Source: Tethya wilhelma
Lineage: Eukaryota > Porifera > Demospongiae > Tethyida > Tethyidae
DNA length: 64,000 bases
Direction of reading: 5' to 3'
NCBI GenBank assembly: GCA_964030475.1
Contig: CAXIPT010000009.1
Span: 1,651,915-1,715,914, forward strand
This document shows, piece after piece, positions 24,512 through 64,000 of the stretch. Below the pieces are notes generated by a model. The model searched no databases. It had not been told where the DNA came from and saw only the letters and a program-made list of their open reading frames with translations. A program made the translations under genes and the position numbers. Positions within the stretch are counted from its first letter, which is position 1. Each line of letters begins with the position of its first letter.

Positions 24512-26938
24512 TGTGTGTGTGTGTATGTGTGTGTATGTGTGTACGTGAACTTGTATGTATTATGCGAAGGCCCTGGACATATTAGTATAAATCTGAGCAA
24601 AATATTATCAATTCGATTCAAAATGACACAATTCAACCGTGCAGCTAATCTACATAGCAAACGAGATTCTAATACTCCCTCCAGACAATGGTCCCCACAA
24701 TGGCAGCTACACCTGGCACCTCCATTCATCCTTTTAAAGCCATCGTTCACACTAAGCCAAGCTAGTCTACTCCGTCAAAAACAACCACCTTATAATTGTA
24801 ATAATGACAATGAACATTGTTGCTACAATAATGCTGCTGGAAGGAAGAAGCTATGAAACAACTCAGAAAGTGGGTAACAGCTAGATCAGCCATCAAAGAT
24901 GGTATTGATGTAGAAGCTCTGTGCATTTTGAAGTGATATACAATGGCTAATAATGACTGCCAGCTGTTTACAATGAACTCTTGCAGCTGCCCATTTCTCT
25001 CTAGATACTTCTAATGCAGTAGTGGTCCATACAGACCTCTGGATACTCTAGACCACCAGTTGCTACTGAAGCTCTGGGTGATGTCATGGATTTCACCACT
25101 TCCCATCCACCAGGAAGTGAGAGATGCAGTACTTCAGGCTAAGGTGGAGGTGAGGTCCCATGGAGTCCTTCACAAGACAGTCTCCATTGGAGGGCTGGGT
25201 ACAGAGCTCAGGGAGAGAGGGGAAGCCATTGACCAGTGGGTCTGTGAGAACTGAAACCTACCTCACTGTCCTTCACATGTAACTGGCTACTAGAGTGCTC
25301 TATTTAACACAGGAAACATCAATGATCATAATAACCTCACAATCTACAGCAACCATGAAAACTGCTTTACCTGAACCACTGACAGTTCATCAATGCATAT
25401 AAAACTGCCTTTTCGCTGAAAATATAAACCTTCTATCTTAATTGCTACATGTAACAGTTTATTAATACATACACAAGTACACAAATACTCTTGATCACAT
25501 GATACAATACCAGTATCGTACTACAAGGTCACATGACTTACGTCAGTCCAATGAGAAGGCTATCAAAGACCCCCTTTGTCCTCGTTGGTCGAGGGGCGGT
25601 CCTACGAGTGCTCCTGAAGGAGGACATCAACGTGAACTTGTATGTATTATGCGAAGGCCCGGGACATATTAGTAAATCTGAGCAAAATATTATCAATTCG
25701 ATTCAAATGACACAATTCAACCGTGTAGCTAATCTACATAGCTAACGAGATTCTAATACTCCCTCCAGACAATGGTCCCCACAATGGCCACTACACCTGG
25801 CACCTCCATTCATCCTTTTAAAGCCATCGTTCACACTAAGCCAAGCTAGTCTACTCCGTCAAAAACAACCACCTTATAACAATGAACATCGTTGCTACAA
25901 TAATGTCACAATCTGCTGGGAGGAAGAAAGCTAGGAAACAACTCAGACAGACAGTGGGTAACAGCTAGATCAGCCATCAAAGATGGTATTGATGTAGAAG
26001 CTCTGTGCATTTTGAAGTGATACACAATGGCTAATAATGATCGATAGCCAGCTGTTTACAATGAACTCTTGCAGCTGCCCATTTCTCTCTATACTTCCAA
26101 TGCAGTGGTGGTCCATACTATTAGAACAGACCTCTGGATACTCTAGACCACTAGTTGCTATGGTGAAACTGAAGCTCTGAGTGATGTCATGGACTTCACC
26201 ACTTCCCATCCATCAGGAAGTGAGAGATGCAGTACTACAGGCTAGAGTGGAGGTGAGGTCCCATGGAGTCCTTCAAGACAGTCTCCATTGGAGGGCTGGG
26301 TACAGAGCTCAGGGAGAGAGGGAAGCCATTGACCAGTGGGTCTGTGAGAACTGAAACCTACCTCACTGTCCTTCACACATAGCTATAGCTACTAGAGTGC
26401 TCTAATTTAAGACAGGAAACATCAATGATCATAATAACCTCACAATCTATAGCAACAATGAAAACTGCTTTACCTCAACCACTAACAGTTCATCAATACA
26501 TAGAAAACTGCCTTTTCACTGAAAATATAAACCTTCTATCTTAATTGCTACATGTAATAGTTTGTTAATGCATACAAATATTTAAATATACTCTTGATCA
26601 CATGATATATACAATACCAGTATCTTACTACAAGGTCACATGACTTACGTCAGTCCAATGAGAAGGCTATCAAACACTCCTTTTGTCCTTGTTGGTCGAG
26701 GGGCGGTCCTACGAGTGCTCCTGAAGGAGGACATCCCACCACGCCCCCTCTTGGACCCCCGCAGGGACCGGGGAGGGGGGTAGTAGCGAGCAGAGGAGAA
26801 TTTGATGTTTGCTCGTCTGTTGGCAAAGGGGAGAGATGAGGGAGAGAGGGAGGGAGGCGTGGTCGAGATGGACGTGGAGTGGGTTGGAGATAATGAACGA
26901 GTGAAGGACTGTGAGCGTGTGTGAGTGAGTGAGTGAGT

Positions 26939-26992
<54 letters not shown>

Positions 26993-28679
26993 GAGTGTGA
27001 GTGTGTGTGTGTGTGAGTATGTGTGAGGATGTAAAGATGGAATTGTAAACTTCAAAACACACACACACACATACATGTATAAATATAGACACAGTTTACA
27101 AAAACATTTGCTACATTTAAAAATAGAAATTTTCAAATGCCCAAATTAGATTAATTACCCATCCATTACACACAAGCCAACACAGTAGTCACCACTGCCA
27201 GCTAAACCCCCAGCCTACACCATGGACACCACCACAGGCTGGGTGGGTGCCATGGTGATGAAACAACACAACCAGTTGGAGAGCTAAGTCGAAACAATTG
27301 ACAGTTGTCCCACAAGAAGTGAGGGTCTGTACATGTGTAGTCGTCTGTGTCTACATGTGTCCCAAGACAGGCTGCCATTGAAGACCACAACAGAGAAGCA
27401 TTCGTGGAATGTGTGTTGAACATGTCGCAGCGACACTCACTCAGGAACCAACCGTACTGTTTCCCACTACATTTGTAATGTCAACCAACACCAGACTCTC
27501 ATTAGCTAGCTCCAACATGCGCATGTACAAGAACAACACACAGTAAACCATAGCCTTTACAATGCAATATTTGACATGGTCCTGACTTTGGGGAATCCTT
27601 TGGTGAAGTTTTCAAGAAAAAAACACCAAACACGAAGCATGTTTACGTTGTTTCAAGGCTTTGAAGGTATTTGTGTGTGTTTTTGAGCCAATATCGGCTT
27701 TGAGCCTACACAAACAGTGTCAACATGGAATTGTGTGCATGACCGGGTCGGCTTAATGAGGCAAAGAGAAAAGGAGTTTGGATAATTAGTTGTTCCAACG
27801 TGGGGTCCAAGTGACAGGCATACCTCACGGTCAGGGGATGAATGGGAGCACTTGGACAGGGAGAGTCTGGCAGCCATGTTCTTGGCACCCACCAAGGATG
27901 GCTGGTAGCAAACACCATTGTGTGTGTGTCTTGTATTGGTGAGTTTGAATGGACATGTGTTGAGGCTTACTAATGACAGTGAAATGCCATATGATCAACA
28001 TTAATTACTCCATTGTCAACACCATTAACATCACGAAATCTTACACCACGCTTGAAATTCTACAAACTATTACATAAATTACGTCTTCAAATAAATTATG
28101 GCAGAAATCTCGTCTAGCCACGAGAAACGTGGCCTAGTTGTTCTCTTTGGCTGATCAAACATGGCCGCTATCTTGGCCAGTATGTCTCTTACACCTACCA
28201 ACCATGCCCATGCAGCTGATCTCTGCCATCTAGACTGAGGTACTTGGCACCCACTAACGCCAATTTGGTCCCACTTATCTCACAAGGACTACTTTATCCC
28301 CTGCCAGCTGCCATCTAAGGCACAGGCCCAGTCTCCCATCACTACCCATTGAACACACCCAAAGACCCCCTGTGTTGCTTCATGGAAGGGACACCAGTTA
28401 TCAATGTGGTTGGTTCATGGTCTGACATGTCAAGGGGAAAAAATCCCACTCTGGTCTGGACTCGAACTGCCGTCCATCAGCTCACAGTTCTAGGCTCTCT
28501 ACTTACGTTCCACCCCACTTCTATTGACAGACATAATACCAATTATCACTCATAAATCGATACCAATTACCACCAACATAAACTCGGGCTAGTATCAACG
28601 ATCAACTTACAGCCATGCTGGCGCTGCTGTCAGTCGTACCGGCGTAGGTACTGCCGCTGTTCGTACTGCTCAGCGACAT
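14417..28679 (-). CDS. RIPOR-like: RIPOR/FAM65-like Rho-interacting polarity regulator
   Basis: RIPOR proteins bind Rho GTPases and control polarity and adhesion. Exons in transcript order: 28611-28679, 26649-26816, 24398-24470, 23931-23954, 22180-22233, 21588-21798, 21042-21166, 20619-20747, 20468-20526, 20220-20409, 19445-19786, 19060-19228, 18915-18976, 18578-18722, 18091-18329, 17781-17913, 17539-17603, 17369-17462, 17182-17299, 17051-17085, 15943-15995, 15706-15802, 15572-15618, 14865-14948, 14710-14800, 14417-14553; about 1,000 residues. The coiled coil (NYHRDLEK, QVKSLERRVRTLEVHKDR) and the C2-like part (VKLNMDVKWW) match the family order; the C-terminus is ARM/HEAT-like (FIELLEHADQKVRAGA). 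From 26649 on every junction agrees in phase. The 28611 exon does not join 26816 in frame; a small exon near 27845-27900 with another acceptor may bridge them. Confidence 0.85.
16057..16981 (-). repeat. second tandem copy of five RIPOR ARM-region exons
   Basis: Exon copies 16849-16981, 16636-16700, 16474-16567, 16287-16404 and 16057-16091 have exactly the lengths (133, 65, 94, 118, 35) of 17781-17913, 17539-17603, 17369-17462, 17182-17299 and 17051-17085, with intact splice sites. Either set, or a mix, fits between the exons at 18091 and 15995. Both sets in series do not: joining 17051 to 16981 shifts frame and reaches TGA after 21 further codons. Confidence 0.85.
17940..17964. repeat. (GA)n microsatellite
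   Basis: Adjoins a short GT tract just upstream (minus strand) of the exon 17781-17913. Confidence 0.9.
18723..18862. repeat. purine-rich minisatellite in a RIPOR intron
   Basis: Irregular tandem repeats of GTGAGG(G)-type units on the plus strand; in the transcript this is a long C/T-rich tract with CTCACAC units leading up to the next exon. Confidence 0.75.
19787..19836. repeat. (TG)n then (GA)n beside a RIPOR acceptor
   Basis: On the minus strand this is a TC tract then (CA)n ending in CACACAG directly at the exon 19445-19786. It supplies the 3' splice site. Confidence 0.9.
19872..20113. mobile_element. foldback MITE-like element, copy 1
   Basis: Imperfect palindrome: the left arm, containing GAGATCTTTCAAATGATATG, mirrors the right arm, containing CATATCATTTGAAAGATCTC. 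The outer ends also pair (GTATTGAG with CTCAATAC). It lies in a RIPOR intron, and 44584-44810 is a second member. Confidence 0.8.
21175..21232. repeat. (GA)n microsatellite
   Basis: On the minus strand it is a CT tract ending about 9 bases before the CTGCAG acceptor of exon 21042-21166, so it serves as a polypyrimidine tract. Confidence 0.9.
21461..21587. repeat. (CA)n with CACTCA variants
   Basis: About 125 bp of CA and CACTCA repeats running into the donor of exon 21588-21798. Confidence 0.9.
22243..22303. repeat. (GA)n microsatellite
   Basis: On the minus strand a CT tract just upstream of the CTTGTAG acceptor of exon 22180-22233, acting as an extended polypyrimidine tract. Confidence 0.92.
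22312..24470. repeat. tandem duplication A/A' (about 1.09 kb units) in RIPOR
   Basis: About 22312-23406 is repeated as about 23407-24470. Each unit carries a copy of the 73-nt exon (DGIEAVKGC..., 24398-24470 and 23334-23406) and of a 24-nt micro-exon NYHRDLEK (23931-23954 and 22834-22857). The 24398 exon has a proper CACACAG acceptor. In the other copy the unit boundary falls exactly there, giving TTTTTG before CGATGG and no AG, so exon 23334-23406 should be unusable. Both micro-exons have complete sites and are phase neutral, so one or two could be spliced in. Confidence 0.85.
22882..22937. repeat. (TG)n microsatellite
   Basis: Located about 25 bp upstream (minus strand) of the micro-exon 22834-22857. 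The equivalent shorter tract is at 23980-24014. Confidence 0.95.
24471..24545. repeat. (TG)n microsatellite between the two duplications
   Basis: On the minus strand it ends CACACAG and is the acceptor of exon 24398-24470. It separates duplication A/A' from B/B'. Confidence 0.93.
24546..26735. repeat. tandem duplication B/B' (about 1.09 kb units) in RIPOR
   Basis: About 24546-25628 is repeated as about 25632-26735. The full exon is 26649-26816; its 3' part is copied at 25542-25628 with the GTAAGT donor kept, but the upstream half and the acceptor are missing. The truncated copy should not be spliced. This is the same outcome as in duplication A/A'. Confidence 0.85.
26925..27020. repeat. GAGT/(GA)n/(GT)n compound microsatellite
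   Basis: Lies about 110 bp upstream (minus strand) of exon 26649-26816, in the long first intron. Open frames across it are repeat artefacts. Confidence 0.92.
27845..27906 (-). other. possible small RIPOR 5' exon
   Basis: Minus strand: an ACCAG acceptor-like site near 27906 and ATGGCTGCCAGACTC..., then GACC|GTGAGG or GAG|GTATGC donors. It encodes MAARLSLSKCSHSSPD, a Ser-rich segment like family N-termini. Using the GTGAGG donor and a CAGACGAG|C acceptor at 26812 gives an open frame. It could instead be an alternative first exon. Transcript data would decide. Confidence 0.35.
28440..28520 (-). mobile_element. tRNA-like SINE fragment 1
   Basis: The minus strand has a pol III B-box-like AGTTCGAGTCC followed by a GGGATTTTTTCCCC end. 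Similar modules occur at 44028-44110 and 48838-48906. No complete cloverleaf can be drawn. Confidence 0.4.
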
Positions 28680-29244
28680 GTTGATAGATGGACTAGATGA
28701 ACGTGTGTACGGTCAGTCGATCAGTGTTGTCAGATCTCTGGTTACTCAACGTTCAGCGAAAAAATACACTTTAGAATTGGCCGATCTTTCTCCCACACAA
28801 ACGCACGAGTGGTTATTGTCCTTGGAATTTCAGAAATGTTCGTCTTTATTAGCTGAACACACAACAATCTTGAAGTTATCCTTCGGAAATACACAGCTGG
28901 CCTCGTCTACTGGATAATTTACTGTCGGCACTTCAAAGAACTCGGAGATAATTGAATGCTGTGGTCAAATCGTGAATATGATTACAACATCCGCCCACAC
29001 AATTCCCCGCCCACTGTATGCGAGCAATGAATGGTGCCGGTCGGTACGCGGTACGCGGTGTAGTACAATCTGGACGTCCGCACATGTGCACACAAGACGT
29101 TACAGACTTAACAGAACTGCCATTGAAAAATCAGGATCCTGACTAGAGCCGAGTGAAGAACGCCTGTGCCAAATAATCTAAACTTTTGGATAATTTTGTT
29201 CAACTTCAAGTGGGTTCTATTTTACATCATTATTACAATTCAAT
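28680..29244. promoter_or_regulatory. divergent intergenic region
   Basis: 565 bp between the start codons of the minus-strand RIPOR-like gene and the plus-strand F-box-like gene, so both 5' UTRs and promoters probably lie here. GGTACGCGGTACGCGG near 29043 is a small CG-containing direct repeat. No TATA box is claimed. Confidence 0.5.
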
Positions 29245-31422
29245 ATGGCTGAAGTCCTGTCTCTTGAGGAGACATGCTTTTCATATATTTTAGAAGCACT
29301 GAATGAATACCCGGTTGATATTTTAGCTCTGTTGCCAATGGATTACCGAAGAAAGATACTTTACAATATACCAGCCATTGACATCTGTAGGCTGGAACAA
29401 ACTCCATTTGTATCAGGATTGGATGTGGAAAAAGTCTGGGAACATGTCTGTAAACAATTCTCTGCTGCTTTTGGTCGACCATCAAAGGGAATGACCTGGA
29501 AAGAGTTTCTCCTGCAATCAGTTTGTCGCACTATCCTACAAGATGGTCGCCCTTATGGCTACTTCCAGTGGACATCACGAAGTAACAAGAGCCGTCCATG
29601 GGTTTACAAACAGATAGTGGAGGACCATCCGGCTGAGAAACAACCTATGGATGCTGTGAACTGTCTTATTGCTGTCAAGAAGGAAAAAGAGCCAAAGCCT
29701 TCCATTGTGAATGAAGGCAATGATCGTCAAAAGTTTTATCGACGTAAGTATAGTCCCTGTTGTGTCTCAATGACTCGTCACCAAGTAACTATACATAAAG
29801 GTGTTGTTCCACCAAATCCCATGTATAGTGAATCATGTAGGTTGTCACTGAGTGTGCCAAAACGCTATATGAACCTGTTTACTCGAGATGACCACTTCCT
29901 GCCTGATTCAACTGCCATAGCTCTCCTAATGGAAAAATGCTTTTACTATCCAAAGGATCTTCACATTGAGTGTCGGAAGTTCAGCACGTTCTTAGAGAAT
30001 TTTGAGCATGAGAACACAGAACTCAGCTTACTTGTAGAATTCTTCAAAAGAGTTGAATCTCTCTTTCTTTTTGGCGAAACTGACGAACAACTGGCTGGGA
30101 TTGTCTATCCTAAAGCAAAGAACATAAAATCTACTGCAGCAATCCCTTCAAGAGTTCTAGACATGATTCTATTAAATCCTCACCCAGTATTCTCCTCATT
30201 ACAACTCTCTATCAGACAACGTAATGATGACATAATTGGCTCTGTAGATCAAATTTTGACCACATCCTTTAGTGGTTTGAAATCACTGACTCTTCGTGCT
30301 GGAGGAACAGTGTCGCCTGATCTTCAAAAGTTAATAGCTATCACCAAGCACCAGGAGCAGCTACAAGATATCAAAATCTCTATTCACGAAGTTACCCAGT
30401 CCTTTGGCTCGTTCGGCCCTGTTGTGAAGAGCACACCAGAGTTCTCTTCTCCTCTTTTATATTCATGGGTACAATCTTGCCTCCAAAAATCTACTTTGAA
30501 GCATTTAGATTTTAGTATAACTCCAATCACGATTAATGTTCTTCAACAAGTAGTAGTAGCTTTTCTTTCAACCCCTTGTTCTTGTGAACAGACTCTTACG
30601 CTTAGTGCCTCAAAAGTTGACGATAAAAGTAATGATACCTCAGTTCCTGCTCCAGTAGCTCCGTTCCTCATAGATGATGCTTGTTCCCTCCAGTACAAAT
30701 GTCTCATTCTTGAAACATTATGTGGCTCATTTGCAACCTGGTTGTTCACTTTTGAGCGAGTGAAACTTAAACAGTTTATCCTTAGCAGGTTAAAAGATCG
30801 AATTTTGATCTCTCAAATAGCTCAAGGGAATATGGACTTTGAGTCACTGATTTTTCGTTCAGTGTGTTTTCGTAGTGTGGCAGTGCATGATTATAAATCA
30901 CTGTTTTCCAAACCGTCATTGAAGAGTTTAAATCTGGAGCGTTGTTATCTAATTGATTTCTCAGATTTTGCTCATGGCTTGAAGGAACAGGAACACATTG
31001 GAAGGCTAGTTGATCTTGCTGTTAGTTTTTCTATCTTTTCTATAGATGAATTCGAAGATAGTGTTGGACTGCAGCAGTTTTTTACCACTGTGTTTTCTTT
31101 ACCTCAACTCCCTGAGTTTTCTCTCACCTTGCGTTTAGCTCTTAAAGGTGAGCATATTGCAATGATTCTTTCCACTTGGGAACAAACACATAAGGTACAA
31201 CTGAAAGCATTGAATATTCTTATTGTTGAATCAGACAAAGCAACTTCTTCAGTGGAGAGTGACCTGTTAAAGATTGCTGCAACTGTTAATGTTGAAACTA
31301 TTGCTATTACCAAAAAAGAAACAAAACCTTCCCTATTTGCACCCGTGAAACGTCGCAAACAACCTACATCTGTCACTAGTATCTTGCAAAGTAAGAAGAG
31401 GCAAAAAAACTTGAATACTTAA
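29245..31422 (+). CDS. intronless F-box-like protein, 725 aa
   Basis: A single uninterrupted frame from ATG 29245 to TAA 31422, unlike its intron-rich neighbours. Residues about 20-45 (YPVDILALLPMDYRRKILYN then IPAIDICRLEQT) have the spacing of an F-box-like helix set. The middle and C-terminus are rich in Leu and carry irregular LRR-like stretches (STLKHLDFSITPI, PSLKSLNLERCYL). The C-terminus is basic (PVKRRKQPTS, KKRQKNLNT), which could be a nuclear signal. If the F-box call is right it would be a substrate adaptor of an SCF ubiquitin ligase. I do not recognise a named orthologue. The missing introns suggest origin by retroposition or membership of an intronless expanded family. Confidence 0.75.
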   Translation: MAEVLSLEETCFSYILEALNEYPVDILALLPMDYRRKILYNIPAIDICRLEQTPFVSGLDVEKVWEHVCKQFSAAFGRPSKGMTWKEFLLQSVCRTILQDGRPYGYFQWTSRSNKSRPWVYKQIVEDHPAEKQPMDAVNCLIAVKKEKEPKPSIVNEGNDRQKFYRRKYSPCCVSMTRHQVTIHKGVVPPNPMYSESCRLSLSVPKRYMNLFTRDDHFLPDSTAIALLMEKCFYYPKDLHIECRKFSTFLENFEHENTELSLLVEFFKRVESLFLFGETDEQLAGIVYPKAKNIKSTAAIPSRVLDMILLNPHPVFSSLQLSIRQRNDDIIGSVDQILTTSFSGLKSLTLRAGGTVSPDLQKLIAITKHQEQLQDIKISIHEVTQSFGSFGPVVKSTPEFSSPLLYSWVQSCLQKSTLKHLDFSITPITINVLQQVVVAFLSTPCSCEQTLTLSASKVDDKSNDTSVPAPVAPFLIDDACSLQYKCLILETLCGSFATWLFTFERVKLKQFILSRLKDRILISQIAQGNMDFESLIFRSVCFRSVAVHDYKSLFSKPSLKSLNLERCYLIDFSDFAHGLKEQEHIGRLVDLAVSFSIFSIDEFEDSVGLQQFFTTVFSLPQLPEFSLTLRLALKGEHIAMILSTWEQTHKVQLKALNILIVESDKATSSVESDLLKIAATVNVETIAITKKETKPSLFAPVKRRKQPTSVTSILQSKKRQKNLNT

Positions 31423-31870
31423 CCAGATCAATATCTTTTAATGTTATACCATATCGTCATGCATGTACATACGTTGTTTTTTTGTTTTTTTTAGCTGTGG
31501 TTTTTCTTGTGTCCTCCTGCATATATAGCTCTGTGGAAGTCTGCGTCAAAGTCGTGAATATAATTTCAACTGCCCCGCCCACTCCATGCGGAAGTTGATG
31601 CAATTTAAACCGCACATTGATGGGCGGGGCAGGAATCTGTGTATTGAAGCTGTAGATCTGTGTATTATAGCTGTAGGAGCTGATATTGAGCGGTAAATGT
31701 TTTGAAAATATTTTCATCCAAAAACAGAGGTATGTTTGCAATGTGTTTTTGCATCCAAGAATTTTAATGTGACAAGAAGCATGTGTTCACCCCCAGATGT
31801 CTAATGTAATTTGTTCCCCAACACCAATATGTTCCTCTACATGCATTGCTAGAAAATAACGCAGCACCAG
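31423..31870. other. intergenic, promoter side of the receptor gene
   Basis: 448 bp, AT-rich, with two CCCGCCC/GGGCGGGGC patches near 31573 and 31622. It holds the 3' end of the F-box-like gene and the 5' end of the receptor gene; no other gene is seen. Confidence 0.5.
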
Positions 31871-39174
<7,304 letters not shown>

Positions 39175-39613
39175 CAGATATAGCAGCTAGTCCCCTTGCT
39201 TGTAGACTTGTTCTCTCTCTCTTTCCCTTCTCAGTTCTTTTCTGCGTTTTTACCGCTTTCTGATATCATTACCCGCCAAATGTAGATGCGCATGCGCACA
39301 AGGTCGATTACTCCGCATTACAAAATCACGAATGTGAGCGATCATGCATGAAGTGGGAGTTGGAGTGTTGCCACGGTAGCTGCAATCTCTCACCTGTTAT
39401 AAAAACATTGGTTTTAGAGCAATCTGAGTTACAAAAGCAGTCCGCAAGAAAGGCAGCTGCTCAGGTTCTTTTGAATGCCAAAAACAGGCTCATTTTAATT
39501 TTGACTGAGTATAAATAATAGCACAAAGATAATTATAGTTCAACACTGAATCACTGACACAAGCTGGTCTACCTATCGCTGCAGCTGTCCCTGAGGTCTT
39601 GCTGCTTTCGAAA
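39175..39613. promoter_or_regulatory. spacer between receptor and CAP-fibrocystin gene
   Basis: 439 bp holding the 3' end of one gene and the 5' end of the next on the same strand. No specific element is claimed. Confidence 0.45.
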
Positions 39614-62639
<23,026 letters not shown>

Positions 62640-62663
62640 GTGAGTTATATACTAAACTATGAN
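62640..62663. other. end of last readable intron donor and assembly N
   Basis: GTGAGT at 62640 opens an intron, but an N at 62663 is followed at once by sequence homologous to 59926 onwards. The true continuation of the CAP-fibrocystin gene is therefore not visible. Confidence 0.8.
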
Positions 62664-64000
62664 AACTCCGAACCTGATCAGTCGATCGTGGTGGGAATTG
62701 TCTATACCAACCCACAGAGATTGGATGTCTACAGGAGAGAGGGAAATTCAGAGGAGTATGTACCTCCTAACAACGCCATGCTTGTGAGAGGGAACCTGGA
62801 GTATACGAGGGGAGATCCAAACAGAGGAGAGGAGCAGTTTATCCCGACCGTAGGTCACGCCCCTGGCTCCAACTACTACAGCCGGGAGACCAAGCAGCTG
62901 TACCTGACGATTAGTGGAAGTAACCGTTACAGAGTACTTATCAGTCCTGTCATTATGCTTTCTCTCGATATCACTGTCAGCGTCATGGATTTTTTCAATG
63001 ATACATTCCTTGTGCGAAATCTCGCCCTTCTTCTTGACATCCCACAAGACAGGATCAGGATTGTGAACGTGGTTCGCGAAGGAACGACAGCTCAGAGGAG
63101 AAAACGCCAAGATGATAATGGAGGCCTTGAGATGCAGACCATTGAGATGGAGATAGGCGACCCCCCAGCACAGACTCTGACAACCACTACAACTGTTGAT
63201 GGGAATGGAACTGATGCCATGAATGATACAGGAAGTGGAATGAATGCCACCATGACTGGCAGTGGGGATGATGGTGAAGAAGAAGAAGAAACCAGTCCAC
63301 TCACTTTCGAGCAGCTCACCTCCATTGCAGAGATGGCAGCTGAAGTCATTCAAACCGGGGAGCTTGTACAGGCCTTGAACTCATCAGTTACAATTCTCTC
63401 TGCTAATATTGAAGAGCCAGCTCCCCCTCCTGTTGATCCCACTGGTGGGGTACGTGCGACCCCTCTTACTGGGGGTCCACAGCCTGAAGATTTTGGTGAA
63501 AATGATACGGCACCCCCAACATTTTTTGAAATACAACAGATAGAAGAAGAACAGGCAGCAAATGAGACTGATGTTTTCACACTATCCATTCCAGCAAATC
63601 TACACATCATCCAAGAAGCAGGTGTTGGTGAAGTTGGAATTGTCGATGGTGTGGAGGCTCACGAATCATCAGTAGCTGTTGTGGCCATGTTGGACAATAA
63701 CGGAGCAGAAGTGACAACACTGGGTCTGGAAATCCCATGGGTGTTAACAGCTGTCATTGTGAGCGGCCCAGATGAAGGATTCCTGATAGAAGCATCCGCT
63801 AACTTCACTCTGGGGAGAGCTATATTCTCTTCGCTCATATTCAGCCATCCTGGGGACTATGTTATCTATTTCACCGTCACGTATCCACTAAGTGTTGACT
63901 TTAGCATCAGCCAACCTACCACAATCACTGTTGAACCAAGACAACTTGCACTGCAAGTATCCCAGCAACCTCAAGATGGAAACACATCTTTCATCCTCTT
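62664..64000 (+). CDS. PKHD1L1-like: partial paralog of the fibrocystin-L-like 3' region (runs off the window)
   Basis: Open in one frame from 62664 to the end of the window and homologous to 59926-61265: NSEPDQSIVVGIVYTNPQRL start, SEA-like region, RRKRQ furin-type site, acidic EEEE run, Thr/Pro-rich linkers. It differs by many replacements (VSVMDFFNDTF against VNVTEFFDEAF, PLTGG against PDTGG), more than the near-identical 1.96-kb repeat, so a second gene is likelier than an allele. The 5' part is missing because of the junction at N 62663. Frame integrity suggests a functional protein. Confidence 0.75.

Noticed and set aside
25542..25628. Second copy of the RIPOR exon as an alternative exon
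   Set aside because: It is truncated, with no acceptor and only a donor.

Overview
The window is animal nuclear DNA, most likely from a sponge or another early-branching metazoan. Genes are large and multi-domain, with short introns obeying GT-AG. The fibrocystin-L-like, REJ/GPS and RIPOR families are typical of animals. The kinase C-lobe signature (SFGHLALYVATQ) is one I associate with expanded sponge and cnidarian kinase families; I infer the phylum and cannot prove it here. Single Ns at 47349 and 62663 and many near-identical tandem repeats suggest a draft assembly in which some duplications may be unmerged alleles.

Layout. 1-669: partial third copy of RIPOR 3' exons (minus). 1196-2147 and 10694-10924: two complementary broken fragments of a DNAJC25-like gene (plus). 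4814-14269: tandem array (minus) of genes fusing a protein kinase to an AIG1/Toc-type GTPase: one copy with an in-frame TGA (4814-7888), one decayed copy (8094-11247), one intact 631-residue copy (12050-14269). 14417-28679: RIPOR/FAM65-like gene (minus) with three internal tandem duplications. 29245-31422: intronless F-box-like gene (plus). 31871-39174: 1,997-residue receptor with IPT, REJ, degenerate GPS, EGF-like repeats, one membrane span and two cytoplasmic MYND fingers. 39614 to at least 62639: giant fibrocystin-L-like protein of about 5,080 residues that begins with a CAP domain. 62664-64000: part of a diverged paralog of its 3' end.

Three architectures look unusual: the kinase-GTPase fusion array, the IPT-REJ-GPS-EGF-TM-MYND receptor, and the CAP-fibrocystin-L fusion. 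The two IPT-bearing surface proteins lie head to tail about 440 bp apart. The region is also rich in foldback and MITE-like elements, including an 82-bp perfect hairpin bounded by an 11-bp target-site duplication. CA repeats run directly into several splice acceptors. Exon models were built by hand from GT-AG sites, phase agreement and homology remembered from protein families; no search was run.
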